Shown here in pieces: positions 23,623 through 34,337 of a stretch of DNA of 64,000 nucleotides; within the stretch, counting starts at the first letter, position 1; the number at the start of each line of letters is the position of its first letter. Made by a program: the position numbers and the translations under genes. The stretch lies in contig NZ_SODV01000001.1 in assembly GCF_004366355.1 (NCBI RefSeq), positions 2,852,001 through 2,916,000 of the forward strand. Reading direction: 5' to 3'. The notes beneath the pieces are model-generated. The model was not told where the DNA came from. It searched no databases and saw only the letters and a program-made list of their open reading frames with translations. This stretch comes from Dinghuibacter silviterrae (lineage in GTDB: Bacteria > Bacteroidota > Bacteroidia > Chitinophagales > Chitinophagaceae).

Positions 23623-26600
23623 ATGCAGATGAAACACATTTTCCTGTTGTTCGCCTTCGCAGCAGCCGTCATTTGCGCCGGCACGATCGCCCAGGCACAA
23701 ACGACTCCGGCGCAGTCCGCGGCCACGGCGCAACCCGCGCACCAGGCTGTCCGCCGCCAGTCGCCCACCGTTGTCACGGTGGTATCCCGCCCCCCCACAA
23801 CAACCACCAACGCTTTCTATACGAGCAACCGCGCCCCTCTGGCGCCTTCGAGCTTCATCAAACTCCCGGTAGGGAGCGTCTCCCCCAACGGCTGGCTAAA
23901 GCGCTACCTGGAACTACAAAGAGCTGGCCTGACAGGCCACCTGGCAGAGATCAGCGCATGGCTGGAAAAGAAAGACAACGCCTGGTACAGTGGCACGGGG
24001 CAGGGGGATCATGGCTGGGAGGAGGTACCGTACTGGCTGAACGGATATGGGGACCTGGCGTATCTGTTGAAGGACCCAAAGATGATCGCCACGGTAAAGG
24101 ATTGGTTGGGAAAGGTATTTGAAAGCCAGCGTGCGGACGGCTATTTCGGACCGGCGCCGTCGAAGGACCGGCCGATGCCGGACCTGTGGCCGAACATGCG
24201 GATGTTGTGGTGTATACAGGCGTATTATGAGTATAGCGGGGACAAACGGGTCCTTGACTTTATGGCGCGATACTTTCGTTGGGAGGCGGGCGTCCCGGAC
24301 AAGGACCTGTTGAAAACGTATTGGGAGAACAGCCGGGGCGGGGATAACCTGTACAGTATCTATTGGCTGTATAATATCACGGGGGAAAGCTGGTTGTTGG
24401 ACGTGGCGGAAAAGATCCACCGGAATACGGCGAACTGGACGCAGGACGGGAAGTTGCCGAACTGGCACAACGTGAATGTGGCGCAGTCGTTCCGGGAGCC
24501 GGCGACGTATTTCCTGCAGAATCATGATTCGGCGTTGATGAACGCGACCTATAAGGACTTTTACCTGATCCGGGCGTTGTACGGACAGGTGCCGGGAGGA
24601 ATGTTCGGGGCGGATGAAAATGCGCGCCCGGGATATACGGACCCGCGGCAGGCGGTGGAGACGTGCGGGATGGTGGAGCAGATGGCCTCGGATGAATTGC
24701 TGATGGGTTTTACGGGGGACCCGATGTGGGGGGACAATTGCGAAGACGTAGCTTTTAATACGTACCCGGCGGCGGTGATGCCGGATTTCCGGGGGCTGCG
24801 GTACCTGACGGCCCCGAATATGGTGGTGAGCGACTCGATGAACCATGCGCCGGGGTTGCAAAACGATGGACCTTTCCTGATGATGAACCCGTTTAGCAGC
24901 CGGTGTTGCCAGCACAACCATACCTACGGGTGGCCGTTTTACGCGGAGCATTTGTGGATGGCGACACCGGACAACGGGGTGGCGGCCTTGCTGTACAGCG
25001 CCGCAAGGATAAAAGCAAAAGTGGGTAAGGGGGAGATGGCGACGTTTGAGGTAAAGACGCACTATCCGTTTTCCGAAAACATACGCATTACGGTAACGGC
25101 GCACCAGCGGTTTCCGTTGTATCTGCGGGTGCCGGGGTGGTGCGAAGGCGCGACCGTAAGCATCAACGGACAGCGCCAAAACGCCACCACAAGCCCGGAT
25201 ACCTACCTCCGCATTGACCGCACCTGGCACCCGGGCGACGTTGTCGACCTGACGTTGCCGATGCAGGTGACGACGCATACCTGGGACAAGAACGCGAACA
25301 GCGTGAGCGTAAACTACGGCCCGCTGACCTTTTCGCTAAAGATCAAGGAAGACTATAAGAAAGTAGACAGCAAAGCCTCGGCGATCGGGGACTCGAAGTG
25401 GCAGGCCTCGGCGGACGCAAGCCAGTGGCCGGCGTATGAGATCCTGCCGGGGAGCGCGTGGAACTATGCACTATCGGATGTCCAGCCTGGCGATTTCCGG
25501 GTGGTGAAGCGGCCGTGGCCGGAAGATAATTTTCCCTTTACCCCAAGCGCCGTACCTATCGAGCTGACGGCGAAGGTGCAGCAAATCGCTACATGGACGA
25601 TCGATAAATATGGTTTGTGCGGGGTATTGCCGCAAAGTCCCGTGCAAACGGCGGCCCCGGTGGAGGAGCTGACGTTGATCCCGATGGGCGCGGCGCGGCT
25701 AAGGATCAGCGCGTTCCCGGTGGCAGCCGGCACCACGGCAACGTCCTGGCGGCGTTGGTCATCGGCAAAAGCAAATGCCTGGTACGCCCACTGGCCCTGG
25801 CTCCGCGGCAGCAACTTCACCCCCAGCACCGCCATCAACCAACTGGAAATGTGGCAGGCGGAAACCTTCGATACAACAACGATCGACCGCGAGCTGGGAT
25901 ACGCGGAAGGCATCGGGTTTAACGCAATGCGTGTGTTCCTGCATCACCTCGCCTGGCAGGAAGATCCGGAGGGGTTCAAACAACGCGTAAGCCAATACTT
26001 AGCTATTGCGGACCGGCACCACATCGGGACGATCTTCGTCTTCTTCGACGACTGCTGGAACCCTGTGCCGCACACGGGAAAGCAGCCAGCCCCCAGGCCG
26101 GGCATCCACAACTCGGGCTGGGTACAGGACCCGGGCTTTGCGGTCCACCAGGATAGCGCAGGGCTTTATCCAATTCTTGAACGTTATGTAAAAGACATAC
26201 TAACCACTTTCAAAACCGATACACGCATTGTGCTGTGGGACCTCTACAATGAGCCAGGGGGCAGCAATTATGGAGACAGCAGCCTGGCATTGCTGCAACA
26301 CGTGTTTACCTGGGGCCGGGAAATAAACCCGGACCAGCCGCTGTCCGCGGGCGTGTGGGACAATCACCAGAAGCCCCTGTGTGAGTACCAGCTCGACGCG
26401 AGTGACGTAATCACCTACCACAACTACGGCAGCCCTGAAGACCAGCAGCACGAGATAGACAGCCTGAAAAAATACGGGAGGCCGGTCATCTGCACAGAAT
26501 ACATGGCCCGCACACGGGGCAGCCTTTTCACCAACATCATGCCGGTCCTGAAAAAGAACAACGTGGCGGCGATCAACTGGGGCCTGGTATCGGGGAAAAC

Positions 26601-26739
26601 CAATACCATCTACGCCTGGGGCACACCGATGCCGGACGGCTCGGAGCCGAAGATTTGGTTCCACGACGTGTTCCGCAAGGACGGGACGCCTTTTAGCACG
26701 GAAGAAGTTACACTCATAAAATCACTCACGGGAAAATGA
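23623..26739 (+). CDS. Exported two-domain glycosidase: GH127-like plus GH5-like
   Basis: A 1038-residue exported protein with signal peptide (to about residue 26) and a Thr/Ala/Pro linker. Residues about 75-680 are a GH127-type β-L-arabinofuranosidase-like (DUF1680) domain with its zinc-cysteine site: Glu346-x-Cys348 in ETCG and Cys428-Cys429 in SSRCCQ, spaced as in HypBA1. Residues about 720-1038 look like a GH5-type (β/α)8 glycosidase with a LWDLYNEPGG acid/base motif and a CTEYMA nucleophile motif. A GTG or second ATG (23629) start is possible. The next gene overlaps by 4 bases. It likely releases arabinose- or galactose-containing units from plant polysaccharide. Confidence 0.75.
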   Translation: MQMKHIFLLFAFAAAVICAGTIAQAQTTPAQSAATAQPAHQAVRRQSPTVVTVVSRPPTTTTNAFYTSNRAPLAPSSFIKLPVGSVSPNGWLKRYLELQRAGLTGHLAEISAWLEKKDNAWYSGTGQGDHGWEEVPYWLNGYGDLAYLLKDPKMIATVKDWLGKVFESQRADGYFGPAPSKDRPMPDLWPNMRMLWCIQAYYEYSGDKRVLDFMARYFRWEAGVPDKDLLKTYWENSRGGDNLYSIYWLYNITGESWLLDVAEKIHRNTANWTQDGKLPNWHNVNVAQSFREPATYFLQNHDSALMNATYKDFYLIRALYGQVPGGMFGADENARPGYTDPRQAVETCGMVEQMASDELLMGFTGDPMWGDNCEDVAFNTYPAAVMPDFRGLRYLTAPNMVVSDSMNHAPGLQNDGPFLMMNPFSSRCCQHNHTYGWPFYAEHLWMATPDNGVAALLYSAARIKAKVGKGEMATFEVKTHYPFSENIRITVTAHQRFPLYLRVPGWCEGATVSINGQRQNATTSPDTYLRIDRTWHPGDVVDLTLPMQVTTHTWDKNANSVSVNYGPLTFSLKIKEDYKKVDSKASAIGDSKWQASADASQWPAYEILPGSAWNYALSDVQPGDFRVVKRPWPEDNFPFTPSAVPIELTAKVQQIATWTIDKYGLCGVLPQSPVQTAAPVEELTLIPMGAARLRISAFPVAAGTTATSWRRWSSAKANAWYAHWPWLRGSNFTPSTAINQLEMWQAETFDTTTIDRELGYAEGIGFNAMRVFLHHLAWQEDPEGFKQRVSQYLAIADRHHIGTIFVFFDDCWNPVPHTGKQPAPRPGIHNSGWVQDPGFAVHQDSAGLYPILERYVKDILTTFKTDTRIVLWDLYNEPGGSNYGDSSLALLQHVFTWGREINPDQPLSAGVWDNHQKPLCEYQLDASDVITYHNYGSPEDQQHEIDSLKKYGRPVICTEYMARTRGSLFTNIMPVLKKNNVAAINWGLVSGKTNTIYAWGTPMPDGSEPKIWFHDVFRKDGTPFSTEEVTLIKSLTGK

Positions 26740-27842
26740 CGCACATCGCAAAGACGATCCTGAGCCGCTCCCCGGGCAGGATTAATTTAATCGGGGAACA
26801 CACGGATTACAACAATGGTTTTGTGCTGCCGGCGGCGATCGACAAGGCCGCGTACATCCGGTTCACGACACGGGAAGACAACAAGATCTTGCTGACTTCG
26901 AGGGATTACCAAACGACGCACGAGACGACGCTGGAGGCGGTGGCCCCGAGTGATAAAGGCTGGCCGAACTACCTTTTGGGCGTCGTAGACCAGCTCTTAA
27001 AGAAAGGAATACCGTTGACCGGCTTTGAAGCGGAGGTTTGGGGAGACGTACCGGCGGGTGCGGGGCTGTCGAGTTCCGCAGCGGTGGAATGCGCGATGCT
27101 GATCGCGCTGGACGCGGCTTACGGACTGGGCATGACACGCATGGAGATGGCGCAGACGGCGCAGGCGGCGGAACATGCTTTTGCCGGGGTAAAAGTAGGG
27201 ATCATGGATCCCTTTGCGAGCCTCTTCGGGAAGGAGGGGCATGTGATCCGGCTGGACTGCCGGTCGCTCGAATACGAATATGTACCGTTTCACGCGGAGG
27301 GGTATCGCCTGGTGCTTTGCGACTCGGGGGTGCACCATTCGCTGGCAAGCTCGGAATACAACGTGCGCCGGCACCAGTGCGAAACGGGGGTGGCGGCGAT
27401 CCAGCAGATACACCCAGAGGTGAAAAGCCTGAGGGACGTCCTGCCTTCGATGCTGAAAGAAATAAAAGATCCGATCATCTATAACCGCTGTAAGTACGTG
27501 GTGGAGGAAAACCTCCGGTTGGTGGCGGCCTGCGAGGACCTGGAGAAGAACGACCTGGTGGCGTTTGGGCAGAAGCTGTACAAGACACACGACGGGTTGA
27601 GCCGGTTGTACGAAGTGAGCTGTCCCGAGTTGGATTTCCTGGTGGAAAAGGCAAAGCCGCAGGAAATGGTGCTGGGGGCGCGGATGATGGGGGGCGGTTT
27701 TGGCGGGTGTACGCTGAACCTGGTCAAGGCGGACGGGGTCGATGTCTTCCGGGAACGCATGACCGAAGCCTATCAGAAAGAACTCGGTAAAACCTTAAAA
27801 GTATACGTGGCCAATATCGGCAATGGAGGGAATGTACTATGA
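26736..27842 (+). CDS. galK: Galactokinase
   Basis: A 368-residue GHMP kinase that phosphorylates galactose at C1 (Leloir pathway). The galactokinase signature [16 protein letters not shown] lies at the N-terminus, the ATP-binding loop [11 protein letters not shown] at about 108-118, and the GHMP motif 3 [10 protein letters not shown] near 315. Starts and stops overlap by 4 bases with both the glycosidase gene and galT, so all are one operon. Confidence 0.95.
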   Translation: MTHIAKTILSRSPGRINLIGEHTDYNNGFVLPAAIDKAAYIRFTTREDNKILLTSRDYQTTHETTLEAVAPSDKGWPNYLLGVVDQLLKKGIPLTGFEAEVWGDVPAGAGLSSSAAVECAMLIALDAAYGLGMTRMEMAQTAQAAEHAFAGVKVGIMDPFASLFGKEGHVIRLDCRSLEYEYVPFHAEGYRLVLCDSGVHHSLASSEYNVRRHQCETGVAAIQQIHPEVKSLRDVLPSMLKEIKDPIIYNRCKYVVEENLRLVAACEDLEKNDLVAFGQKLYKTHDGLSRLYEVSCPELDFLVEKAKPQEMVLGARMMGGGFGGCTLNLVKADGVDVFRERMTEAYQKELGKTLKVYVANIGNGGNVL

Positions 27843-28891
27843 TTAACTTTATAGAGGACCCGCACAAGCGGTTTAACCCGTTGACGGGGGAGTGGGTTTT
27901 GGTGTCGCCGCACCGGATGAAACGGCCCTGGCAGGGGAAGGTGGAGGCGCCGGCGGGACCGGCCCGACCGGCGTATGATCCGACGTGTTACCTGTGTCCG
28001 GGGAACAAAAGGGCGGATGGGGAGGTGAACCCGGCGTATACTTCTTGCTATGCCTTTACCAATGACTTCGCGGCCCTCTTACCGGACACGCCGGAGGGAT
28101 CCTACAATGAAGCGGACCTTTTGGTGGCCAAAAGCCAGAAGGGTACGTCCCGGGTCATCTGTTTTTCCCCCCGCCATGACTTAACTTTACCCGAAATGGA
28201 GGTAGAGGAGATCCGCAGCGTCGTGACGCTTTGGATCGAGGAGTTTTCGAACCTGAACGCGCGTAAGGATATCCGTTATATCCAGATCTTTGAAAACAAG
28301 GGCGAGATCATGGGGTGCAGCAACCCGCATCCGCACGGGCAGATCTGGGCATTGAACGACCTGCCGGTGGAAATCGAGAAGGAGACGGCCCGCCAGGAGG
28401 CGTATTGGGCAAAAAAAGGGCGGAGCCTTTTGTCGGATTACCTGGACCTGGAGCTGAAGGAGCACAAGCGCATCGTGTGCGCCAACGATCATTTTGTCGC
28501 CCTGGTGCCCTTTTGGGCGGTATGGCCTTATGAGACGATGGTGATTTCCCGGCGGCACGTCCGGACGCTCCTGGAGTTTAACGGGGCGGAGCAGGAAGCG
28601 CTGGCGGACATCCTGAAACGGCTGACGACGCGGTACGACAACTTGTTTCAGACTTCTTTTCCTTACTCTGCCGGGATGCACCAGGCGCCGGTCAACGACG
28701 GCCCTCATGAAGGCTGGCACTGGCACATGCACTTCTACCCACCGTTGCTGCGGTCGGCCACGGTGAAGAAATTCATGGTGGGTTATGAAATGCTGGCGGG
28801 GCCGCAACGGGACGTCACGCCGGAATGGGCGGCGGAACGCCTCCAGGCCTTATCCGAAGTACATTATAAACAACTAACGAATACGCTATGA
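27839..28891 (+). CDS. galT: Galactose-1-phosphate uridylyltransferase
   Basis: A 350-residue class I GalT that exchanges UMP between UDP-glucose and galactose-1-phosphate. The active-site HPH (His164-Pro-His166) is in NPHPHGQIW, the zinc-site cysteines in CYLCPGN, and the C-terminal HWHMHFYPP motif is present. It overlaps galK and the epimerase gene by 4 bases each. No galE lies in the window, so UDP-galactose 4-epimerase must be elsewhere. Confidence 0.95.
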   Translation: MINFIEDPHKRFNPLTGEWVLVSPHRMKRPWQGKVEAPAGPARPAYDPTCYLCPGNKRADGEVNPAYTSCYAFTNDFAALLPDTPEGSYNEADLLVAKSQKGTSRVICFSPRHDLTLPEMEVEEIRSVVTLWIEEFSNLNARKDIRYIQIFENKGEIMGCSNPHPHGQIWALNDLPVEIEKETARQEAYWAKKGRSLLSDYLDLELKEHKRIVCANDHFVALVPFWAVWPYETMVISRRHVRTLLEFNGAEQEALADILKRLTTRYDNLFQTSFPYSAGMHQAPVNDGPHEGWHWHMHFYPPLLRSATVKKFMVGYEMLAGPQRDVTPEWAAERLQALSEVHYKQLTNTL

Positions 28892-30054
28892 TGAAAAAGT
28901 TCACCCTTATCCTGCTGGCGGCAGGCGCCTTGTATTCCTGCGGCGGGCCTTCCGGCTCCGGACAGCCGGGGGCGGCCGACACTGCAAAGGCTGCTACCGG
29001 CCCGCGCCCTGAAACCTTTGCCGACACGATCGACGGCAAGGCCGCCCACCTGTACGAACTCCAGAACGGGCCGATCCGCGCGCTCATCACGAGCTACGGT
29101 GGCCGCGTGGTGTCCCTTTTCGTACCGGACAAGAACGGCAACGCCACGGACGTGGTCGAAGGCTTTGACAGCCTGGCCGGGTACCGGAGGGCAAAGGGCG
29201 CATTCTATGGAGCGCTCATCGGCCGCTACGGGAACCGCATCGGCCATGGTACGTTTAAGCTGGACGGCAAGACCTTTTCCATCCCGCTGAACAACGGTGC
29301 CAACGCCTTACACGGGGGGACCCGCGGTTATGACGACTATGTATGGGATGGGGAAAAAAAGAGTGACTCTACACTGACGCTTCATTTTTCCTCCAAAGAC
29401 GGGGACATGGGCTTCCCGGGCAACCTGCAGGTAACGGTGACGTATACCCTGACCGCGCAGACCGGTCTGAAGATCGAGTATACGGCAACCACCGACGCCA
29501 AAACGGTGGTGAACCTGACCAACCACGCCTACTACAACCTCAACGGGGCGGGTAGCGGGACTATCCTCAACCACAAACTCCAGGTCTTCGGTACCGGCTA
29601 TACGCCGGTGGACACCGGTTTGATCCCCACGGGGAAAATAGAACCGGTGGCGGGTACGCCCTTTGACTTTACAAAACCCACGGTCATCGGCGACCGCATC
29701 AATGGGGACAACGTCCAGTTGAAGAATGGGAAGGGCTACGACCACAACTTCGTGATCGGGAACGGCAAGCCCAGCGATACGTTACGGCATGCCGCCACGG
29801 TCTGGGCGGACCAGAGCGGGATCGTCATGAACATCTACTCCATGGAACCGGGGCTTCAGTTCTATACCGGGAACTTTATGGATGGGTCACATGCCATGAA
29901 GTACGGGCGAACCGACGCCCACCGCACGGGCTTTTGTGTGGAGACCCAGCACTTCCCCGATTCCCCGAACGAGCCTTCCTGGCCATCGACCGAGCTCGAC
30001 CCGGGCAAGACGTATCATACGATTACCCTTTACACGTTTTCGACGACGAAATAA
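28888..30054 (+). CDS. galM: Aldose 1-epimerase, predicted lipoprotein
   Basis: A 388-residue galactose mutarotase. The lipobox LYSCGG (Cys18) indicates a lipid-anchored exported form. Then come the family landmarks [10 protein letters not shown], the catalytic His in [10 protein letters not shown], and the catalytic Glu region [13 protein letters not shown]. It overlaps galT by 4 bases and is followed after 6 bases by the β-galactosidase. Extracytoplasmic mutarotases supply α-galactose after hydrolysis of β-galactosides. Confidence 0.92.
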   Translation: MMKKFTLILLAAGALYSCGGPSGSGQPGAADTAKAATGPRPETFADTIDGKAAHLYELQNGPIRALITSYGGRVVSLFVPDKNGNATDVVEGFDSLAGYRRAKGAFYGALIGRYGNRIGHGTFKLDGKTFSIPLNNGANALHGGTRGYDDYVWDGEKKSDSTLTLHFSSKDGDMGFPGNLQVTVTYTLTAQTGLKIEYTATTDAKTVVNLTNHAYYNLNGAGSGTILNHKLQVFGTGYTPVDTGLIPTGKIEPVAGTPFDFTKPTVIGDRINGDNVQLKNGKGYDHNFVIGNGKPSDTLRHAATVWADQSGIVMNIYSMEPGLQFYTGNFMDGSHAMKYGRTDAHRTGFCVETQHFPDSPNEPSWPSTELDPGKTYHTITLYTFSTTK

Positions 30055-30060
30055 ATACAA

Positions 30061-32478
30061 ATGAAAAAACTTTGTTGGATAGCGCTGTTCGCAGCCACGG
30101 TCTCCTCGGTACGCGCACAAAACATGCGGAGCCGGGACAACTTTGACGAGGGCTGGAAGTTCCACCTGGGCAGCAATGTGGACTACACCAAAGACTTCGG
30201 CTATGGCCAGGATCTTATTTACGCCAAGACCGGAGACGCGGGGCATACCCCGGCCTCGCCCCATTTTAAGGACGCGGACTGGGAAAGCGTACGGCTGCCC
30301 CACGACTGGGCGATCACGCTGCCCTTTGTCTATAAAAAGGACGGAGACCTCGAAGGGCATGGCTTCCGCCAGACCGGCCCTCTTTTCCCCGAAAGCAACG
30401 TAGGCTGGTACCGGAAGACCTTTACGGTACACCGGTCCGATTCCGGGGGGCGTTTTGTCGTCACCTTTGACGGGATCTTCCGCGACAGCCGGATCTGGAT
30501 CAACGGGTATTACCTGGGGAGCAACCTGAGCGGGTACAGCGGCATTTCCTTTGACATCACCGACTTCCTGTGGTTCGACAAACCCAACGTGATCACCGTC
30601 CGCGCGGACGCCAGCCAGTACGAAGGCTGGTTCTACGAGGGTGCCGGGATTTACCGGCACGTTTGGCTGGAACGCTTTAATAACCTCCACCTGGCCCACG
30701 AGGGTGGGGTGTTTGTGCATACGGACGATAACAAGGTAACCGTAGAGGCCACCCTCGACAATAAGGGCCTTGCCCCGGCCGGTGCACAAGTGTCGGCCTA
30801 CATCACCGACCGCTCCGGTGCGGTGGTGGCGCAAACGGACGCGGCCCCGGTACAGGTGGCTGTGGACGGGTCGCAGACCGTAAAACTTTCGGCGACGTTG
30901 GCGACGCCCCACCTGTGGAACCTGGACGACCCCTACCTGTACCGGGCCGTCGTCCTTGTCAAGGACGGCGACCGCGTAATCGACAGCAGCCTGACCCGGT
31001 TTGGGGTCCGTACCATCACGGTGGACGCCGACAAGGGGCTTTTCCTGAACGGGAAGCCCATCAAGATCCAGGGTGTTTGTTGTCACCAGGACCACGCCGG
31101 GGTAGGGGCCGCCATGCCGGACTTCCTCCAGTATTACCGCATCGCCGTGCTAAAGGAAATGGGTACCAACGCCTACCGGACAAGCCACAACCCGCCGACG
31201 CCGGAGCTCCTGGACGCCTGTGACAGCCTGGGGATGCTGGTTCTTGACGAAACCCGCCTGCTCGACAGCGGTCCGGAATACGAAGCCCAGTTCAAACACC
31301 TGCTCCTCCGTGACCGCAGCCGCCCTTGCGTCTTTATGTGGTCGATCGGGAACGAAGAATGGGTTGCCCAAACCAACAGCATCGGCAAACGCATCGCCCA
31401 GAACCAGGTATTGCTGGCGCACGAGCTCGACCCGACGAGGCTGTGCACCGAAGCCGTCAACGACGGGAACGTATTCCATGGCGTCAACGAGGTCCTGCCC
31501 GTACGCGGGTTTAACTACAACCTCCACGGCGTAGACCCCTATCGCAAGGAGCACCCCACCCAGCCCATCATGGGTACGGAGGTGGCCAGCACCGTGTCGA
31601 CCCGGGGGATCTATATCCGGGACACGCCCAACGCGTATGTCCCCGACTACGACAGTTGTTACCCGCCCTGGGCCTCCACCGCGGAAACCTGGTGGACCCT
31701 GGCCGCCGACCGTCCCTGGTTTATGGGCGGTTTTGCCTGGACCGGTTTTGACTACCGGGGCGAGCCGACGCCTTATGGCTGGCCCAACATCAATTCGCAC
31801 TTCGGTATTATGGATATGTGCGGTTTCCCCAAGAACGTCTATTATTATTATAAGTCCTGGTGGACCGACGGGAACTTTATCCACCTCTCTCCCCACTGGA
31901 ACTGGAAGGGTTCGGAAGGAAAGGTGATCAAAGTCTGGGTGAACACCAGTTGCAAGGACGTAGAGCTATACCTGAACGGGAAGAGTTTGGGGAAAAAGGA
32001 GATGCCGCGCAACGGACACCTGTATTGGTTCGTTAAGTATAAACCGGGTACGCTCAAGGCCGTTGGTCATTCATTTGGTGAGCCGTCCCGTCGCATCGAG
32101 GAAGTCGTGTCCACCACGGGGGATCCCCTCAAGGTGGTCCTGACGCCCTACCGGAAGGTCATCATGAACGACGGCCGCGACGGCACCATCCTCAACGTCA
32201 CCGTACTCGACGCCAAGGGACTCGAAGTCCCCGACGCGATGAACCTGATCCACTTCAGCCTGAGCGGGAACGCCCGCTTTATCGGCGTGGGCAACGGCGA
32301 CCCGAGCAGCCACGAGCCGGACCTTTGCCCCGACGGGCAATGGCAGCGGCGCCTGTTCAATGGGAAGTGCCAGGTCATCCTTCAGTCGGATGGGAAGGGC
32401 ACGGGGCCCATTCAGGTGCAGGCTAATGGCGACGGGTTGCAGGGCGCTTCTGTCGAGCTGCAGGCCGTGGGGTCATAG
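30061..32478 (+). CDS. GH2 β-galactosidase, exported
   Basis: The 805-residue GH2 enzyme has a signal peptide (about 1-20), sugar-binding (WYRKTF) and immunoglobulin-like domains, a TIM barrel, and C-terminal Ig-like/DUF4982-type domains. The acid/base is Glu432 in SIGNEEW and the nucleophile is Glu507 in IMGTEVAS, both intact. The conserved NAYRTSHNPPTPE motif is present. It is the last gene of the sugar operon and is followed by a strong terminator. Likely releases galactose outside the cytoplasm for the GalM/GalK/GalT route. Confidence 0.9.
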   Translation: MKKLCWIALFAATVSSVRAQNMRSRDNFDEGWKFHLGSNVDYTKDFGYGQDLIYAKTGDAGHTPASPHFKDADWESVRLPHDWAITLPFVYKKDGDLEGHGFRQTGPLFPESNVGWYRKTFTVHRSDSGGRFVVTFDGIFRDSRIWINGYYLGSNLSGYSGISFDITDFLWFDKPNVITVRADASQYEGWFYEGAGIYRHVWLERFNNLHLAHEGGVFVHTDDNKVTVEATLDNKGLAPAGAQVSAYITDRSGAVVAQTDAAPVQVAVDGSQTVKLSATLATPHLWNLDDPYLYRAVVLVKDGDRVIDSSLTRFGVRTITVDADKGLFLNGKPIKIQGVCCHQDHAGVGAAMPDFLQYYRIAVLKEMGTNAYRTSHNPPTPELLDACDSLGMLVLDETRLLDSGPEYEAQFKHLLLRDRSRPCVFMWSIGNEEWVAQTNSIGKRIAQNQVLLAHELDPTRLCTEAVNDGNVFHGVNEVLPVRGFNYNLHGVDPYRKEHPTQPIMGTEVASTVSTRGIYIRDTPNAYVPDYDSCYPPWASTAETWWTLAADRPWFMGGFAWTGFDYRGEPTPYGWPNINSHFGIMDMCGFPKNVYYYYKSWWTDGNFIHLSPHWNWKGSEGKVIKVWVNTSCKDVELYLNGKSLGKKEMPRNGHLYWFVKYKPGTLKAVGHSFGEPSRRIEEVVSTTGDPLKVVLTPYRKVIMNDGRDGTILNVTVLDAKGLEVPDAMNLIHFSLSGNARFIGVGNGDPSSHEPDLCPDGQWQRRLFNGKCQVILQSDGKGTGPIQVQANGDGLQGASVELQAVGS

Positions 32479-32500
32479 CGGCGCGCAAACGTTCGCACAT

Positions 32501-32550
32501 AAAATGGAGACGCCGCAGGTGGATTTATTACGCCGCGGCGTCTCCATTTT
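32501..32550. terminator. Strong terminator after the sugar operon
   Basis: A perfect 16-bp stem (32501-32516 with 32535-32550; arms start AAAATGGAGACGCC and end GGAGACGCC complement) with an A-run before and a T-run after the arms, so it can act on both strands. Confidence 0.85.
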
Positions 32551-32585
32551 CCCTATATTGAGCCATACTTAATCGATTTTGTAAT

Positions 32586-34337
32586 ATGTCTAGCGATTCA
32601 TTGCAGCTTAAAAAATCCCCCACCGTGTACGACGTGATCGTTGTAGGATCCGGGGCCGGAGGGGGAATGGCGGGATACGTGCTGGCCAATGCCGGCGTAA
32701 AGGTGTTGATGTTGGAAGCCGGTCCCTTTTTTGACCCGGCCAAGGACTCCCACCAGCTGGAAATGCCCTGGAAATCGCCACGTCGCGGTGCGGGTACGGT
32801 CCGTGCGTTCGGGGACTTCGACGCCGCGTATGGCGGATGGAAGATCGACGGCGAACCCTACACGCAAAAGGGGGATACCAAGTTCGAATGGTTCCGGGCC
32901 CGGATGCTGGGCGGCCGGACCAACCACTGGGGACGCATCTCCCTGCGCTTTGGGCCCGACGACTTCAAACCCCGCCGGCACGACGGCGTGAGCGCGGACT
33001 GGCCGGTCACGTATGAAGAAATCAAGCCTTATTACGACAAGATCGATCGCCTTCTGGGCATCTATGGATCGAAGGAAAATATAGAAAGCGAACCCGACGG
33101 GATCTTTATGGCTCCGCCGAAACCCCGGTTAAACGAACTCTTTATCAAACAGGCCGGGGACAAGATCGGGGTGAAGGTGTTGCCGGGCCGGGGCTCGGTG
33201 CTGACCGAACCGCTCAAGGACAACACGGACCGCAACCAGTGTTTTTATTGCGGGCAGTGCGGCCGCAGTTGTAAGATCTACGGGGACTTTTCGAGCTCTT
33301 CCTGTCTTGTGATCCCCGCCCTGAAGTCCGGGAACCTGGAAGTCATCCCGAACGCCATGGTCCGCGAGGTGCTCGTCGACAGCGAAGGCAAAGCCACCGG
33401 CGTTTCCTATGTCAGTAAAAAGGACCTCCAGGAATACCAGGTCCGGGGGAAAACGGTGATCCTTGCCGCCGGCGCCTGCGAGTCCGCCCGGCTGATGCTG
33501 AACTCCAAGTCCAAACGCTTCCCGAACGGCCTCGCCAACGGAAGCGGCCTCGTGGGAAAATTCCTTCACGACTCTACGGGTACCAGCACTTACGGGGTAC
33601 TGCCCCAGCTCGCCGACCGGAAACGGTATAACGAGGACGGGGTGGGGAGCGTCCATATCTATGCACCCTGGCTAAAAGACAACAGCAAGCTCAACTTCCC
33701 CCGGGGGTATCATATCGAATTCGGGGGCGGATTGCACATGCCCTCCGCCGGGTATGGCGGCTTTGTCCCCCAGTTCAACGGCATGGTGCCGGGCCGGGAC
33801 GGCAAAAAACGCGAGGCCGGCGGTTATGGCGCCGAGCTAAAGGACGACTACCGCCGCTGGTACGGCGCCACCATCGGGATGGCCGGAAGAGGGGTAGCCC
33901 TTGCAAGAGAAACAAATTATTGCGAGATTGACCCGAATACGGTGGACAAGTACGGGATACCCGTGCTCCGTTTCCAGTATACCTGGGGCCAGGAAGAAAT
34001 CCTCCAGGCCAAACACCAGCAGGAAACGTTTGCCGAATTCATGCACGCCATGGGCGCCGTGATGTTGTACGGTAACCAGGGGCCCGCGAATAACTATGGC
34101 CTGGAAAACCCCGGTGTCATCATCCACGAAGTAGGAACCGCGCGGATGGGAGACGACCCGAAACGGTCGGTGCTCAACCGCTGGTGCCAGGCCCACGAAT
34201 GCGACAACCTGTTCGTGGTGGACGGCGCGCCGTTTGTCCAACAGGGAGACAAAAACCCCACCTGGACCATCCTGGCGATGTCCATGCGGACATCGGAATA
34301 TATTATTCAGCAAAAAAAGAAACTCAATATATCATGA
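32586..34337 (+). CDS. GMC oxidoreductase, gluconate-2-dehydrogenase flavoprotein-like
   Basis: A 583-residue FAD-dependent GMC oxidoreductase. The nucleotide-binding GSGAGGG is at residues 21-27, a cysteine cluster (Cys219, 222, 225, 229) lies in CFYCGQCGRSC, and the C-terminal active-site region has HEVGTARMGDD and VVDGAPFVQQGDKNPT. It pairs with a small twin-arginine-like partner downstream, the gluconate 2-dehydrogenase large/small arrangement. It probably oxidises a sugar or sugar acid at the periplasmic face. The substrate is unknown. Confidence 0.85.
   Translation: MSSDSLQLKKSPTVYDVIVVGSGAGGGMAGYVLANAGVKVLMLEAGPFFDPAKDSHQLEMPWKSPRRGAGTVRAFGDFDAAYGGWKIDGEPYTQKGDTKFEWFRARMLGGRTNHWGRISLRFGPDDFKPRRHDGVSADWPVTYEEIKPYYDKIDRLLGIYGSKENIESEPDGIFMAPPKPRLNELFIKQAGDKIGVKVLPGRGSVLTEPLKDNTDRNQCFYCGQCGRSCKIYGDFSSSSCLVIPALKSGNLEVIPNAMVREVLVDSEGKATGVSYVSKKDLQEYQVRGKTVILAAGACESARLMLNSKSKRFPNGLANGSGLVGKFLHDSTGTSTYGVLPQLADRKRYNEDGVGSVHIYAPWLKDNSKLNFPRGYHIEFGGGLHMPSAGYGGFVPQFNGMVPGRDGKKREAGGYGAELKDDYRRWYGATIGMAGRGVALARETNYCEIDPNTVDKYGIPVLRFQYTWGQEEILQAKHQQETFAEFMHAMGAVMLYGNQGPANNYGLENPGVIIHEVGTARMGDDPKRSVLNRWCQAHECDNLFVVDGAPFVQQGDKNPTWTILAMSMRTSEYIIQQKKKLNIS

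Noticed and set aside
22662-23810. Long minus-strand frame (382 residues) opposite the LacI gene
   Set aside because: Arg/His-rich shadow of the LacI-type and glycosidase genes, no domain.
23914-25278. 454-residue minus-strand frame opposite the GH127 gene
   Set aside because: Arg/His/Val-rich antisense translation of a GC-rich real gene with clear active-site residues on the plus strand.
29887-31095. 402-residue minus-strand frame opposite galM and the GH2 gene
   Set aside because: Shadow frame in GC-rich coding DNA; the plus strand has intact GalM and GH2 motifs.
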